DNA from: Tetracladium setigerum
Lineage: Eukaryota; Ascomycota; Leotiomycetes; Helotiales
NCBI GenBank assembly: GCA_031472005.1
Contig: PZJY01000012.1
Coordinates: forward strand, 1,922,001 to 1,986,000
DNA length: 64,000 nucleotides
Direction: 5' to 3'
Shown here: positions 11,253-23,234 of the stretch, piece by piece
How positions within the stretch are numbered: the first letter of the stretch is position 1
How the letters are laid out: the number at the start of each line of letters is the position of its first letter
Program-made: the position numbers and the translations under genes
Notes under the pieces: model-generated
Databases searched by the model: none
What the model saw: only the letters and a program-made list of their open reading frames with translations
Told to the model about the DNA's origin: nothing

Positions 11253-12561
11253 CTATACAGCAATCAAGTCTCCGTGCTGATTGATTCTCAAGCGTTTGCT
11301 ACACGATCGTTCCCCTTCCATGGCAACCTCTCCATAGTCGGGCGGTTGCCATCTCGTCAAACCACCCGTCGCCCAATCCACAATCCATTGCTTGCCCTTC
11401 ATGATCAAAAAATTCGACTTTCGCGGCGATCGCTCCGTGAGGATAGCCATACACCGTTTGGCATATTGCATGTCGTAGAGAGGGCCCCATTGATGGCGGG
11501 GTTGCCATTTTCCCGTCTCGGGTTCGATGGAAGGGTGGGGTGCAGAACTTGTCGTCAGACTTCGGGCTGCCAGGGCACGAGTCATTGAGCCCGAGCCCGA
11601 GCCTGAGCCATTTGCGGGAGTGGGGAAGGAGAGGGAGATGTGGAGGAGGAGAGCGACGAGTTGGTGCGTGTGGGCGGTGCAGGAGGCATTTCCGTATCTT
11701 CGGAAGATTCAGGTTCATCATCCAGGTCGCTGGTTGTTGCTCCTTCGTCTTCCTGGATGGTGTTCACTTCTTCGCCCTCTCGGGAGTAGTCTGACACTAC
11801 GAGTTGAGGGAATTGCGTGCGCATGATTTCTTCCTGTTCGCGCACTAGAGCAGAGTTCCGTTCCATGTTCGTCTGGGTGGTGCGTGCTCCTCGACGCCGG
11901 CGGGGGCGGGGGATGGAGAGATCTCGGGGGATTTGCCGGTCATCAAGGGGTGGTGCGAGGTCGATCGCGGCGAACAGCGATTGCAGCCAGAGCACAAAGG
12001 TCTCAATCTTATTGCAAGAAAGGAGGAATTGGTCTGCTTCTGCCCGGACTCGGATCACATAGCGTTTTCTATTGTTGCGCGTCAGTGGGAGGGATGGGAG
12101 AAATTGGACAAATGGGCGACGTACTTGAAATAATCGGCTGCAATGCCGACGTCCGCATGTTGGAGATTGTAACTCTTCACCAGAAGCCCCCTCTTCGCTC
12201 CAGCCGGCATATCCGGGGAAGAGATCCCGTTTGTTGGGATGGCAAAAGGACCACCTCCTTTGCATTTGTGAAAACTCAAAGCCGTTCCTTGCAGCGTGGC
12301 GAAGACCTTGATCCAATTCCTCTCCTGCGCCCTATGCACTGCACCCTCCAGTTCCGACTTGCGCATGAAGACGGCTTCCAGACTAATGGCGCAGGAGTAG
12401 GCTGGCAGTGTTTCTCTCCCTTCGTCTTCTCTTGGTTGAATGTTGTACTTCCGGCTGCTGTTGTTGAGCATGGCCGAGGGAAGCAGGAATGCATCGTAGG
12501 CAGGCGGCTGGTCGTCGAGCTCGAATGAAGTGCTTCTCCTGCGCTCGTAGTAATCCTCCAT
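11253..12561 (-). CDS. PH-domain protein
   Basis: Fungal protein with one pleckstrin homology domain, probably a membrane-associated adaptor. Exon 1 runs from 12561 (start MEDYYERRRS; an upstream ATG at 12645 adds 28 residues) to 12125, and exon 2 from 12068 to 11253, with a 56-nt GT-AG intron (12069-12124). The PH fold spans roughly residues 70-185: LEGAVHRAQERNWIKVFATL, the intron-spanning DYFKKRYVIRVRAEADQFLL, and the closing helix ETFVLWLQSLFAAIDLA, whose Trp is the conserved PH-domain tryptophan. An Arg-rich segment, an acidic stretch and a Ser/Pro/Gly linker follow. The C-terminal block contains GKWQPRHQWGPLYDMQYAKRC. The frame shifts by one base in the linker (about 11590-11660) between the PH-domain frame and this conserved-looking C-terminal frame. 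The summed exons are again one base short. Confidence 0.75.
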
Positions 12562-12645
12562 GGACAGACGTGAAGTCACCAGTCGTGAGCTGGCTGGCTG
12601 GTGAGCAGCGCCGCCATGACTGCCTCTTCTCTCTCCCCGAATCAT

Positions 12646-14644
12646 GGCCTGCGCGGCGTTGGGTCCTTCTATTTTATCCTGACGTGGCGGTTGTGGAATG
12701 GCGAAAAGTCATGATTGTTTCCGTCGAGGCTTCTGCTCGGAAGATGTTCGCAATGATCTCTCAGTAGTAGGTAGTCCTCTGAGAGTCTGATACAGTACTG
12801 TCCAAGGTTGTCTTTTCGGAGAGGCCTGCGTTGGTGGGAGGAAGACAAAGGAGAAATAGATTGAGATGGGCGCGTCCCAAAGGGCAGGTTATAGGTAGAA
12901 GGGTAGGTAGAAAGGTAGCGTAATATGAGAAAAGCAGGAACTGGAAGAGCAAGGCAAGGTAAGGTGGGATATGTGTAGCATTAATATAAAATGATAGCCA
13001 GCAAGCAGGTGGGTACGGAAGTATCGGGTCGCTCCATCATCATAGTCCGTACATACCTAGTCCAAGTAGTAGTTTGAGCAGTCTGAGCATCTTTCGTCTC
13101 GCTGACTCGTCCCCATAATAATGATAATACCCAGCTAGGGAGGTGGGTGGTAGGTGGGTAGTTAGGTTCTCTTTCCTTATTTTCTAGCTCGGATGGGCAG
13201 CCCTATCGACCGACCACACACACTACTCCTCGTCGTACTCGCGAAGAGCAGGCCAACAACAATACAGGACTGCTGTACAGTACTGTAAAGTCCCCGTCTT
13301 CCGGACTCCGTGGTAATAATGCTGATAATGCAGAGTAGCTCTTGGCAACAGCTGAGGGGGATAGTCGGGGCGAGGAAAGGCCGAATTGTTGTCAGCCGCT
13401 AGCTATGTTTTTGTTTCGTTTCGCTTCGTTTCGTTTGGCTCGTCTTTCCTTTTTCTTCCCTGCCTGCTGTTTCCTTTCTTTTTCAGCTTTCCTTTCTTCT
13501 CAGATGGTAGCGTCTCATCGACCAGTATCGCCAGCGCCTCTTCCGATCTCTTTTTCCTCTCTTCCTCTCTTCCTCTCCCATCAACTCCGGATGTGGCCCA
13601 ACGTATGATGAGTGAGGTGCTGTATGTGCTCGGTGCTCACTCACACTACTTTTCTTGCCTGCTCTTCTTGGGCTCAAGCGAGGTGCAGACGAGGTGCATA
13701 CGCGATGGATCTAGATTCTGGGTGTTATGTGTGGATTCTGTGGAGAGCAGCATGGGGGACCTGGGGCCTGGCGGGGGCGCATGGAATTCTCGGGATTGCG
13801 ACCGCCAGCCATTGTTTGCAATTGCTGTAATCTTAGCCTGAATCGGCTGCGTCAGAACAAGGTTTAGCGCCATACATAGCATGGCTAAACCTCGGTTCGG
13901 ATAAACTTCGTATCAAGCCCTAGGTCACGTGGTATGATCTACAGACGACACCCCCTTGGGATTGACGAGGGCAGGAAGAAGCTCCGCGACTGGTGAAGAG
14001 CATGAATACTGCTTGCTGTACTTAGTGTTTTGTTTGGATATCGCGAGATCCTGCATCATCAGGTCAGCATCTGCTCGGATCTTCGGTTGTTGCGGAGCTG
14101 CTTGTGGATTGATTTGATTTGATTGATTATTGGCATATATATTATTGCCCTCCCTCCTCGCCTTTGTGGGGTAGCAGCCCTTGCTGGACAACCGACATGC
14201 AGCAGCCGCCGTCTAGATCTTAAGTACAATACGAAGTCCCGCTCGGAATCGTATTTGGTGCTGGGAACATGAACATGGCGTCCAACTAAGGTAGGCACGT
14301 ACCTTTGCGATCTGACGAGGAATATGACTGCCATCCGGTGTTACAGTACTGTACTGTACCTTGGGTACCTATGCTGTGCAGAGGTCGAGATACGCAGCCC
14401 TCGAAAGAAAGACGACGGAATAATATATCTTGTGGCACAGCAAGTTAGTGACTTGTATCAGTCAAGCAGACCTCTCTGTTTAATGATCGCAGGCGTGCCC
14501 TCAACATCAATACTGTCACCATGGAGCAGAGTCATAAGTATCTCTTTCTCTCCCTCACATTGCCATTAATTACCCTGCCGCTGTTGAGCTTTCTGCCAGA
14601 TATCCCTCCCCTTTCCTTGCTGAATAGACTTGATATATTCAATC
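12646..14644. other. Long intergenic region, no gene seen
   Basis: Two kilobases without a convincing gene. It holds CT-rich tracts (about 13400-13580), repeated palindromic TACAGTACTGTA-type motifs (about 12791, 13274, 14342) and GGTAGGTGGGTAG tracts (about 13140-13165). It probably includes the long promoter of the metalloprotease gene starting at 14645. Confidence 0.3.
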
Positions 14645-15974
14645 ATGCATCGGCCATTACTTTTAGCAAAACTTTCTGTGCTTGCCTTGCTTTCACTCGT
14701 CGCGGCGTCTCTTAATACAGTTCACAATCATCCTCGCTATGATTTGATTTCCCGTCCCCAACAATGCATTGCTCCCGCGCCACCGTCTACTTTACGAGCT
14801 GCAACTGCTAAACTTCTGAACTTGGAATTTCCCGATCCAACAGTGGACTTATCCTTATCGCAAAGAGGAATTCGAAATGGCCGGAGGGCTGGTGCTTCTT
14901 CCAAGCCTACTTATAAGAAGCTGGTCATTGAAACATACTTCCATGTCCTAGCAAAGAATAGAACAGAAGAAGGCGGGTGGGTTTCGAAGAAAGATATCAA
15001 AGCCCAGATGGATGCCATCAATCTTAGTTACGGTGTGTGAGGTTTCCTACAATACCGTAGTGTTTGAGAAGCTTACCCTGGAAGCATATGCAAATATCCG
15101 TTTTAACCTCAAAGCCACATCATATAGCATCCACAACAACTGGACGATTTATGGCCCCGATCTAGCAACCAGGAAGAAATTGAGGAGGGGCTCTTATAAT
15201 GCACTGAACTTTTACGTCCTGTGGGGTATAGACAATGATGAGCACTCACTCGGGGTAAAATTGGAATTCCCAGGACAAAGGAGAGCAGAAGCATGAAGTG
15301 CACTAACTTTTTACAGTGGTGTGAGTTTCCTGGCAGCTTCGCCAAGGAATCAGATGGTTTTTGGGTGTGTTTTCTGAAAGGTTCAAATTTGCACATGTAT
15401 TGACTGATTCTCTGGCATGCAGATGGATGGCTGTGCGATCGTCATGAAGGCTCTCCCGGGGAATATAGTAACGGAATTCCCACCCAATCTCCCTAGCCAA
15501 GGTCTTGCAGCAGTTCATGAAATCGGACATGTGAGTGAGCTTCTTGAAATAAATAGCTACAGCTAATTCTCGAAAAACAATTCAACAGTGGTTTGGTCTG
15601 ATCCACACTTTTGGAAATGACTTCATCCCGGACCCGGAGTTCGGCGGCTCCTTCAATTGTACAGGACCAGGTGATTATGTCGCAGATACCCCGGCTCATT
15701 CGTGGCCGAGTGGCGGATGTGATGCGTCCTGGAACTGGTTGAGAGACACTTGTCCAGACCAGCCTGGTTTAGATCCACGGGAGAATCACATGAACTATGC
15801 ATTCGAGTAAGTCCACACTCCTTCCGAACCTCCGAAGTGAACCAGAAAGAATTGTAAAAGAAGGATTTTCCTAATGGAAATGGCTGTACTAGTTGGTGTA
15901 AATCAGTTGAGAATGGCTTTACCGATGGGCAAATCAAACGGCTGCGGAAATTGTATAAAATGTATCGTGCTTGA
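14645..15974 (+). CDS. Secreted M43 (pappalysin-type) metalloprotease, copy 1
   Basis: Predicted extracellular zinc endopeptidase of family M43 (MEP1-like), made as a prepro-enzyme. Six exons: 14645-15032, 15085-15254, 15317-15364, 15423-15530, 15589-15806 and 15893-15974, all with GT-AG introns of 52-86 nt, giving 337 aa with no frame breaks. The start at 14645 gives a clean signal peptide (MHRPLLLAKLSVLALLSLVA); an upstream in-frame ATG at 14630 is less suitable. The zinc site HEIGHWFGLIHTF spans the intron at 15531-15588 (split after HEIGH). It is followed by GDYVADTP and by NHMNYAFDWC, which supplies the Met-turn. The Cys spacing is typical of the family. Copy 2 at 19851 has the same intron sites, so the two arose by duplication. 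Substrate unknown. Confidence 0.92.
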
Positions 15975-16900
15975 GGATGCCCAAGTTGGCAGGGAGGCTA
16001 AAAGCTAGAGAGTTGAAAAAGTTCCATTCTATTAGCGTTAGCCAAAAGCAACACCAATGGGACTTTGAATGCAATTGGCTCTTTCTGTCTGATAACCAGC
16101 TTCGGTCTTTCCATTTTTGCTACCCCTCGTAAACTGCCTGCGTTATGGGTGCAAGACTTGGCGAGATATCATGTAGAGTACAACACTCGGATTGCTACGA
16201 TCGTGACATGATTTTCAAGGTTGGTTAGTGAAGCAATTAGGCCTTAGTAAACAAGAGCATTTTTGGCAGGATTATCAGCAAAGGAATTCAACTTCTAAGA
16301 TAGCAAAGGCAGAAAGCACAGTAAGGTAAGTTTACGAAATAAGTTCCATCCAGCAGATTTTTGGATTGTGCCATGTGTTTGCTTACGCAATGTGGCCTTG
16401 GCATCGAAACGAGCCGCATCTTTCAGCAACTTCAACGAACTTTAGATTAAGGAGATATATCATTGTTGTCTACATCGTTCTGCTCCGAGAGACTTACATT
16501 TGTATTATGAGCAATTTTGGTTTCAATCTATCACCTTTCGAAACCCCGTAATTTCGATTATTACGCATATCAAACAGATTCTACCAAAATTGACGTTACC
16601 AGCTAAAAATTGATAGGTTTGGTGTTGTCGATGAAAGATACATTCCCTCCCACCGATCACGTCGCCTATTGTGATCTAGAGTTCTGTTCTCCGCCAACCT
16701 CGGATGCCAAAACATAGCCGGAATTAGATGACAGCGTCGCAAGAATTTAATCCTCTTACCAGAGAGTGGTGCCTGTTCCAAGGCCTTCACCACCTCCACG
16801 AACCCTTTCGGTTTTGGTCAGAACGCCACAGGCAGTGTTGTTGTGACTCTTGTAGTGATGATCACTAGCAGGACGAAAAGACATCATACCAAATCCAGGA
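15975..16900. other. Intergenic
   Basis: No gene recognised between protease copy 1 and the Zn2Cys6 regulator. The sequence is normal in composition. Confidence 0.3.
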
Positions 16901-18736
16901 ATGGGTACGAACTCGAGAATATTCCCCGCCTCTTCAGCAAAAACTAAGCATGTCTCTAGATGCCTGACTTCCAAAACTCATCGAGTAAAGTGTGACGAGG
17001 CTCGTCCAATCTGTCTACGCTGCCAGAGGCTGCTTAGGACATGCGGAGGTTACCTAGAAAAGAAGACTGCTGTTGTCCAGCGAATTTTGCAGCCGCGACG
17101 AGAATTGTCATTTCAACCTCTGATTGAACCAAGTCAACAGCTGTTCAAAAGCAATCACGAGTACCAGTATTTCGCACTCTTTAGTGAGAATATTGCGGCC
17201 AAATTATCTCCTTACTTCTTCCATTCGGAATGGAAGCAAATGAGAACTATTCGCGAGGTCGCTATCGCCATAGCAGCTCTGGAATTGACCTTGGCCGTGG
17301 GCTCACGGAGCAGTTCTGAGCTTGCGAAGATGTGGATCCAATCCAAACGTCTTCCTCCTCCTGTGATTGGAAGTAGCCCACCGTCTTCCACAACCAATCC
17401 TCCAAAAATCCAGTCCACTTTGAAGTTCCACCATCAATTTGCCTTAGAACAATATGGCAGGGCAATTCGTCGCATGCGAGACAACGTTTCAATTGGAAAT
17501 CAAGATATACGGACAACTTTAGTAACTTGTATCATCACAACCTGCTTCGAAGTGATGCACGGCAGCCATGACGCTGCAAGCGCCCAACTACAGAGCGGCA
17601 TTATGTTGTTTCAAGATTGGAAAGCTTGTCAGCCAAATTCTTCCCATCACCTTATGGGGTTTTCATCACCTTCACCCAATCTCGTCGATGACTTCCTGTC
17701 TCAAACTTTTGGGCGAATGGAAATACAAACCATGTCATTCACCGATAGACGCTCAATAGCTTGCCATCAAAGACTTCTTCCTGAAGGGATCAAAACTATC
17801 TTGAACATGCCACTAGACTTCTCTTCGAGCGAACATGCACGCGTATACCTAGACCTGATCATGCGGCGCTTGTTACATTACGTGGGAGCCGTCTCCCTCT
17901 CTTATCTCCAACACCTGAGTGGTCCTCCAGCGGTGTCTCGGCTATTCGGTCAGAAATCCAACATAAATTCCACATTCGAGGGCGATGGTTCTGACTTTGT
18001 GGATATTGAATTTGAAGGCGTCCACAGTCACCAACAGCTGAGCGAAATTCAGATTAATGGCGAGGGCGCGCAACTCACGGCAGATTTAAATCGCTGGTCA
18101 GACTCCTTTGATCCCTTGACTCACACAGGCTTCCTTGCCCTGTGCCAACCCGGGTGAAAAAATTGCTGTATTTACCCTAAAAGTAGCTGCGCTTGGGAGC
18201 CAGATTTGCACAAGTGGTGCTTTGAACGGGATGAAACTCGCTACGATATTTTCATCGACAAGTTTCAACAAGTCGTAGATTACAGTCGAGAACTTCTCCG
18301 ACTCCAGGATGAACTGGTAAATAGCCAACAGAGAAGTCACCCTCACAATCTTTTGTTCTCCTTTGAACTTGGTGTGATCCCGCCGTTGTCCATTGTGGCC
18401 ATTAAATACCGCAATGCCAAGATAAGAAGATTAGGGTTGAGATTACTATTAAAATACCCGAGGAGGGAGGGGGTGTGGGATAGTCTAGTGACCACGGATC
18501 TGTCGAGGTGGGCTATCAGCCTGGAAGAGGGGTGGGAGGATGAAGAAGATCCCCATCGCGAGACTAGTGAAGAGATGTTCATTCCGGAGTATAGGAGGGT
18601 AAAAAGTGTGGGGCTACAGTATGATTTGGATGGTACTAAAGTCGTTATGAGTTGTTTACAGATGGATCTTTCAAGTAGGCAATGGGTGACAAGGAAGAAG
18701 AATTATATTTGTACAGGGTGGGGCTTGGACCAGTAA
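16901..18736 (+). CDS. Zn2Cys6-type fungal transcription factor, damaged
   Basis: Resembles a fungal Zn(II)2Cys6 regulator with a central fungal-specific domain. The N-terminal cluster reads RCLTSKTHRVKCDEARPICL, followed by RCQRLLRTCGGY. Five of the six zinc-ligand cysteines are present, but the second is Ser (codon TCC at 16970-16972; relatives have CLTC). The middle region (about residues 70-400) has the helical pattern of the family. The frame then breaks twice: after ALCQPG (about 18153-18157) the protein continues as EKIAVFTLKVAALGSQI in a second frame, and near 18229 it returns with DETRYDIFIDKFQQVVDYS in a third, ending at 18736. With the lost ligand this may be a pseudogene or a protein with altered DNA binding. 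It lies between the two M43 protease genes, so a regulatory link is possible but unproven. Confidence 0.7.
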
Positions 18737-19850
18737 AACTCTTTCTATTCCTGTTCGATTGGCGGGAGCAATGGTGTTGACGGCTATGGTAACTATTCCA
18801 TTCTAGCTAAATAAGTGGCATAGCTAATGCCAAGAGTTGCATAGGCGCTTTTTTACCAAGGCCGTCCAAGATTTTTCGATTTCAGATTAGTTTCGTTAAC
18901 CTTAGCGCTAAAAGTAATGCTAAGACTTATCACCTACCAAAAACTTTTTAGTGTGTCGCGTTGCCAGGGAATTACCTTAATAAGCAAGCTTAAGAGAGTT
19001 GTTGTGGATGGGTACATGTTATGAGCTTGCCCAGCTAATGGCCAGCCCACACGCTGTACTAAACCAAGTCGGCAAGCCCATAGTTTGTGCTAACACAACT
19101 CTCCTGACCGCAGTTTATTCACCGCCATCACCGTTAGGTTACAAGCTTGAGTTTCCGAAGCAACCCGTCACTCGTTTCCATGCTCCTTCTGTTGGCTGCT
19201 TCTTATAGGTCAAATGTTTCTCGTGTTGCATTTTCAAGATGCTATCTATTCCTTTAGTACTCTACGGCACAGTATCTCATGCTCTTTACTCAGCCTCCTC
19301 GAGTGAAGTTTTGGGGCAATTGGGAGACTTAAGCTAAGTGTTGTGAACTGTGGCGAAGCCGTTTTTTGATAATAGGCTGAATAACAGCCAAGGGATTTGT
19401 TGGACGAATTCATAGTGAAGAATGGGGTACAAGGTGATTGGATTAAACCTGTCATAACAATGCTAGATAATGTTCCTTCTACGATGGCTTGTTTGAACAC
19501 CATTTCCCAATTCCCATCATAATGCAGTGAGCCTCGCATAGGAGAGGCGAAAGCCTCTTGCTCTGCCTGCAGCTCTGTTTTCCAATCCCAGTCAGACGAG
19601 GAGACTAGGCATAGGTTCCGAGATTGTGTATACCAAGGCGCTAGCTGCAAATATGCACAATGAAGTTAAAGAGTAAAAGTAGGCGATGCGATTGTAGTGG
19701 GTCGGTCTCTTGCATATATCAATGAGTCTCAAGCCCTCTTCAGCAAACGCAACAGCTTCTACAAGCTTTCGTGGGCTTTTCGTACATCGACAAGAATAAA
19801 TATAACAGCAAATCTCGAAATTAAAAAGAATATTCTCCAACTATTTCGCC
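18737..19850. other. Intergenic
   Basis: No family recognised. Minus-strand frames at 19246-19650 and 19592-19840 overlap in an intron-like way (for example IAYFYSLTSLCIFAASALVY) and could be a short degraded gene fragment, but they match nothing I can name. Confidence 0.25.
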
Positions 19851-21287
19851 ATGTTGAAGGTTCTTGCATTCGTTCTCCTCCTCGTTTCACTCAGCGTCGC
19901 CAAGCCATCTGTTCGTTATCCAGAACTCTCGCTGTCATGTGGTATGGTTCCTTTGTACTTTAATTCTCCGTGGGCACTTCAAGTAGCCAATTCTTACGCA
20001 GTGATATGTAGGGTCTAATCCGTCACCTTCCAATATCCTTCAGGCATCCGCCGAAGTCTCTGCAGCAGAACTTGCCGAATCAAGTATTTCAAGACGTACT
20101 CCACGATCAATAAAACCAATCAAGGTTGACACCTACTTTCATGTTCTCGCTGAAAATAAAACTCTTGAAGGGGGATGGCTTCCAAAGTCTATTCTGAAAA
20201 CACAACTAGACATATTGAAGAAGGGATTTCGTAAGCCTCCCTCGTCTTCCACTTCTAATTTGCCTCTCCCCTGTTGTTTAAGAGTTCTTCCGTGATTCGC
20301 TAATCCCATATAGAACCAGCAAATATCCAATTCAACCTCCAAAAGACAACCTATACACTCAATCATGACTGGAGCTTCTACGACAACGTAACTGGCTTGC
20401 TGGGGCCAGAGCTTGCGACTAAGAAGAGACTTCGCAAGGGTGACTACAAGACACTGAATATCTACTTCATGCACAAAGTTGGTACGGACGGGATTTCAGG
20501 GGTTAGAATGCCCGTTACTCTTTCTATTTGCGATGCTGATACTGAATCTGTAACAGTGGGCTACTTTCCCAAACAGAACTGAGAAGGGAAGCGATCAATT
20601 CTGGGTCAGTCGCTGCGATGCCCCTACCCACTCCTGCAAAGGAGAAATAAGCTAATAAGACTCCTCTAAGATTGATGGGGCTCATATTCTCACCAGTACC
20701 CTCCCTGGTTTATATGTCCCGCTCCCCGACCCAACCCGGCCCAACAACGCTTCTGTCGGCACTATTCTAGTTCATGAGGTCGGCCATGTAAGTATTCCGA
20801 TACCGCTAATCTTGTTAAATTAATTCTTTGTAGTGGTTCGGTCTCCTTCACACATTTGGAGTTGAGTTCACTTGCGAGGGCGCAGGCGACTACGTTTCCG
20901 ACACACCTCAAGAAAGGTTCCCGTTTCCATGCGCATTACCTGGCGGCTTTCCTATTGAGATTTTGGATACCTGTCCTGAGTTGCCTGGGATCAATAACTG
21001 GGGAAATTTTATGACTTATACTGAAGAGTAAGTTTGCTTCCCTTCCTTACCAGACATTCTTTCCTGGCCGAGGGGATGAAATTAGGGACAGGTTAATAAT
21101 GGGTATATTTAGCTGGTGTATGGAGTTCTTTACTAGAGGCCAGATCCAAAGAATGCGCAGTTGGTGGAAATTGTATCGTGCTGGCAACGATGGAGAGTAC
21201 TGGGATTTCCCTACATCTACTACGGTGATTCCTCCACCTACGGGTACTAGTCCTACAGGCACTGTTCCTACAGGCACTAGTTCTTAA
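19851..21287 (+). CDS. Secreted M43 (pappalysin-type) metalloprotease, copy 2
   Basis: Paralogue of the protease at 14645, also predicted secreted. Seven exons: 19851-19941, 20012-20230, 20314-20501, 20557-20604, 20671-20787, 20834-21027 and 21113-21287; together 1032 nt, 343 aa, no breaks. The signal peptide is MLKVLAFVLLLVSLSVA. The propeptide includes KVDTYFHVLAENKTLEGGW, matching the YFHVLAKNRTEEGGW of copy 1. The zinc site HEVGHWFGLLHTF is split by an intron after HEVGH, followed by GDYVSDTP and NFMTYTEDWC. Five introns match copy 1 in place and phase, including a 48-nt exon of equal length in both; the first intron (19942-20011) is extra. The C-terminus has a short PTGT(S/V)PTGT repeat tail absent from copy 1. 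It stands at the border of the AT-rich block yet is not degraded. Confidence 0.92.
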
Positions 21288-22347
21288 ATGCTTGAGAAGT
21301 GAAAGCTCTGATCTTTTCCCTTTAGATTCTGCATTATTGGACCTGCTTTTTGTGGAGGATTATAGTATAGCGATATATAGCGATATATAGAAGATAAATA
21401 CTTTTATTCTAGAAATTCTATCGATATAATTATTTCCCCTGATCCCTGTTCTTCGCTTTTCCTCCTACCTTTAGTTTCAATATTCGATAGCTATATAAAC
21501 GTTTTTTAAAGCTTTTATAATATTTTAAGTAATAGATTTATAAAGCCCGCGAATATTCTTAAATATAGTATAGTCTATACTCCTAAATAGGCTATTAAAT
21601 ATATATACCTTGTAGCTAATAATATTACCTTGCCGAAAATAGTATTAAGAAATAGTAAATTCTCACTAGAATAATTAATTTCGCTTAGTAAGGATTTTAA
21701 TATTAAAGCTTTTACTTACTAGAAGCTTAATAGATTAGTGTAATTTATGAGATTCTAAAATAAGAATCCTAGACTAAAAATCTAAGCCTTAAAATCCTAG
21801 GAGTAAGTAAGGGAAAATATTAAAGGAACTCGAACTTAGAAATTATATATCTCTTTAGTCTATTTCTTTAAAAGATTCTCTATAATAAGCTTTACTTTGT
21901 GACTTAAGGTTAAGCTTATATATATCTTATTTGACTTTGGCTATTCGCTATAAATATTAAAATAGTAACCACGTGACTATCTATTATATAATATTCTTAG
22001 CATTCTAGCCTCTTATTATATATATAAGGGAGCTTCCCTCTTAATCTAAATAAACTGAGTAAGTACTTAAATTATACTTTATTATATAATATAATTTATT
22101 ATATAATATAATTTTAATACATTATAAGCACCCGATTTTGTATAAATTATAGCCCTTATTATTATATATAATAATTACTTAGAAAAGTTAAAAAAAAAAA
22201 AAGTTTTCCTACATTATTATTTAAAGAATTATCTCTTTCATAAGTTAATTGTGAAATAGGTAGTAAATAGAAGGCGAAAAGGTTGCTTTAAGTAAGTAGA
22301 TTAATTAATAGTAAATTAATCTCTACCCCTTTTATAAAGGGATAGAG

Positions 22348-22383
<36 letters not shown>

Positions 22384-22779
22384 AGTAGGTAATTAGCGGT
22401 TAAGCCCTAGCTAAGCACTAAACTAGTAATTTATATTAATACTCGCCTTAATTATATAACCGACAGTAATCTTCTATAATCAATTATCCTTAACTATTAT
22501 AATAATATTATATAGTTTAAGGAAAGGTACCGCTATATTATCGGTTAACCCTCGTTAATAGTTAAAATTTAAAGAATTATATAATATAATATCTCTCCCC
22601 GAATAAGGTTATCCTTAATTATAGTCTGGTTTTAGTATTAATATATTATTAATTTATTAACATTAAAGAAGATACTTTTAAGATAATATTATTTTCTTAA
22701 CACTTATTATCAAATATTATTATTAACTTAATAAGTGATAATAATCACTTAAATTAGTTATGTCTTACTCTTAAGTAAT
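21288..22779. other. AT-rich, RIP-scarred DNA, unidentified repeats
   Basis: Composition changes sharply to TA-rich sequence just after the protease stop. All frames are closed by dense TAA/TAG codons. It contains a duplicated ATTATATAATATAATTT segment (about 22081-22115), a TA dinucleotide run (about 22349-22381) and, at about 22707-22766, an inverted truncated end of the LTR family described below. Probably old transposon remains. Confidence 0.5.
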
Positions 22780-23234
22780 TGCTGGAATCAGATAAATAAT
22801 AATATAAGTGATTAAGTGATTCAAAGTGCAGTGGAAGTATTAGAGTGTTTAATGTGCTTGATTAAAAGAGATATCCTTAAGGGAATCTTAGTGATTTATA
22901 TAATGATAGTGAATCGGTAGAATCCGGTAGTATCGGCTTAATCCGATATATTAAGACGTAATTAAAATAAGACGAATAACTTAAATCCCCAACTAAATCA
23001 CTAATGTGACTTATAATAATCGACTTATATTAATATAAATTATAAAAAAATAACTTATAATATAATGATTAAAAAATCCCTCAAAAGTAAAACTAATTAA
23101 GCCGATTTAAGCTATTAGAACCGAAAGGGTTGCAACCATTATCGTAAAGCCGTAATAGGATAAATTATCCGATAAATGGAGTAAATAACTAATTTAGGTG
23201 ATTATTATCACGTATTAAATTATAATATTTAACA
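22780..23234 (+). repeat. Solo LTR, copy 1
   Basis: 455-bp copy of a repeat that begins TGCTGGAATCAGATAAAT (TGTTGG in other copies) and ends TAATATTTAACA. The TG...CA ends and short TGTT/AACA inverted termini are those of an LTR. Shared internal marks include CAGTGGAAGT and GGGTTGCAACCATTATCGTA. No matching target duplication was seen for this copy. Confidence 0.75.

Noticed and set aside
19246..19840. Two overlapping minus-strand frames that might join as one gene
   Set aside because: No motif could be named and no convincing splice sites were found; left as intergenic.
22349..22381. TA dinucleotide run as possible origin or centromeric signal
   Set aside because: Simple microsatellites are common in RIP-scarred DNA; nothing else supports an origin.
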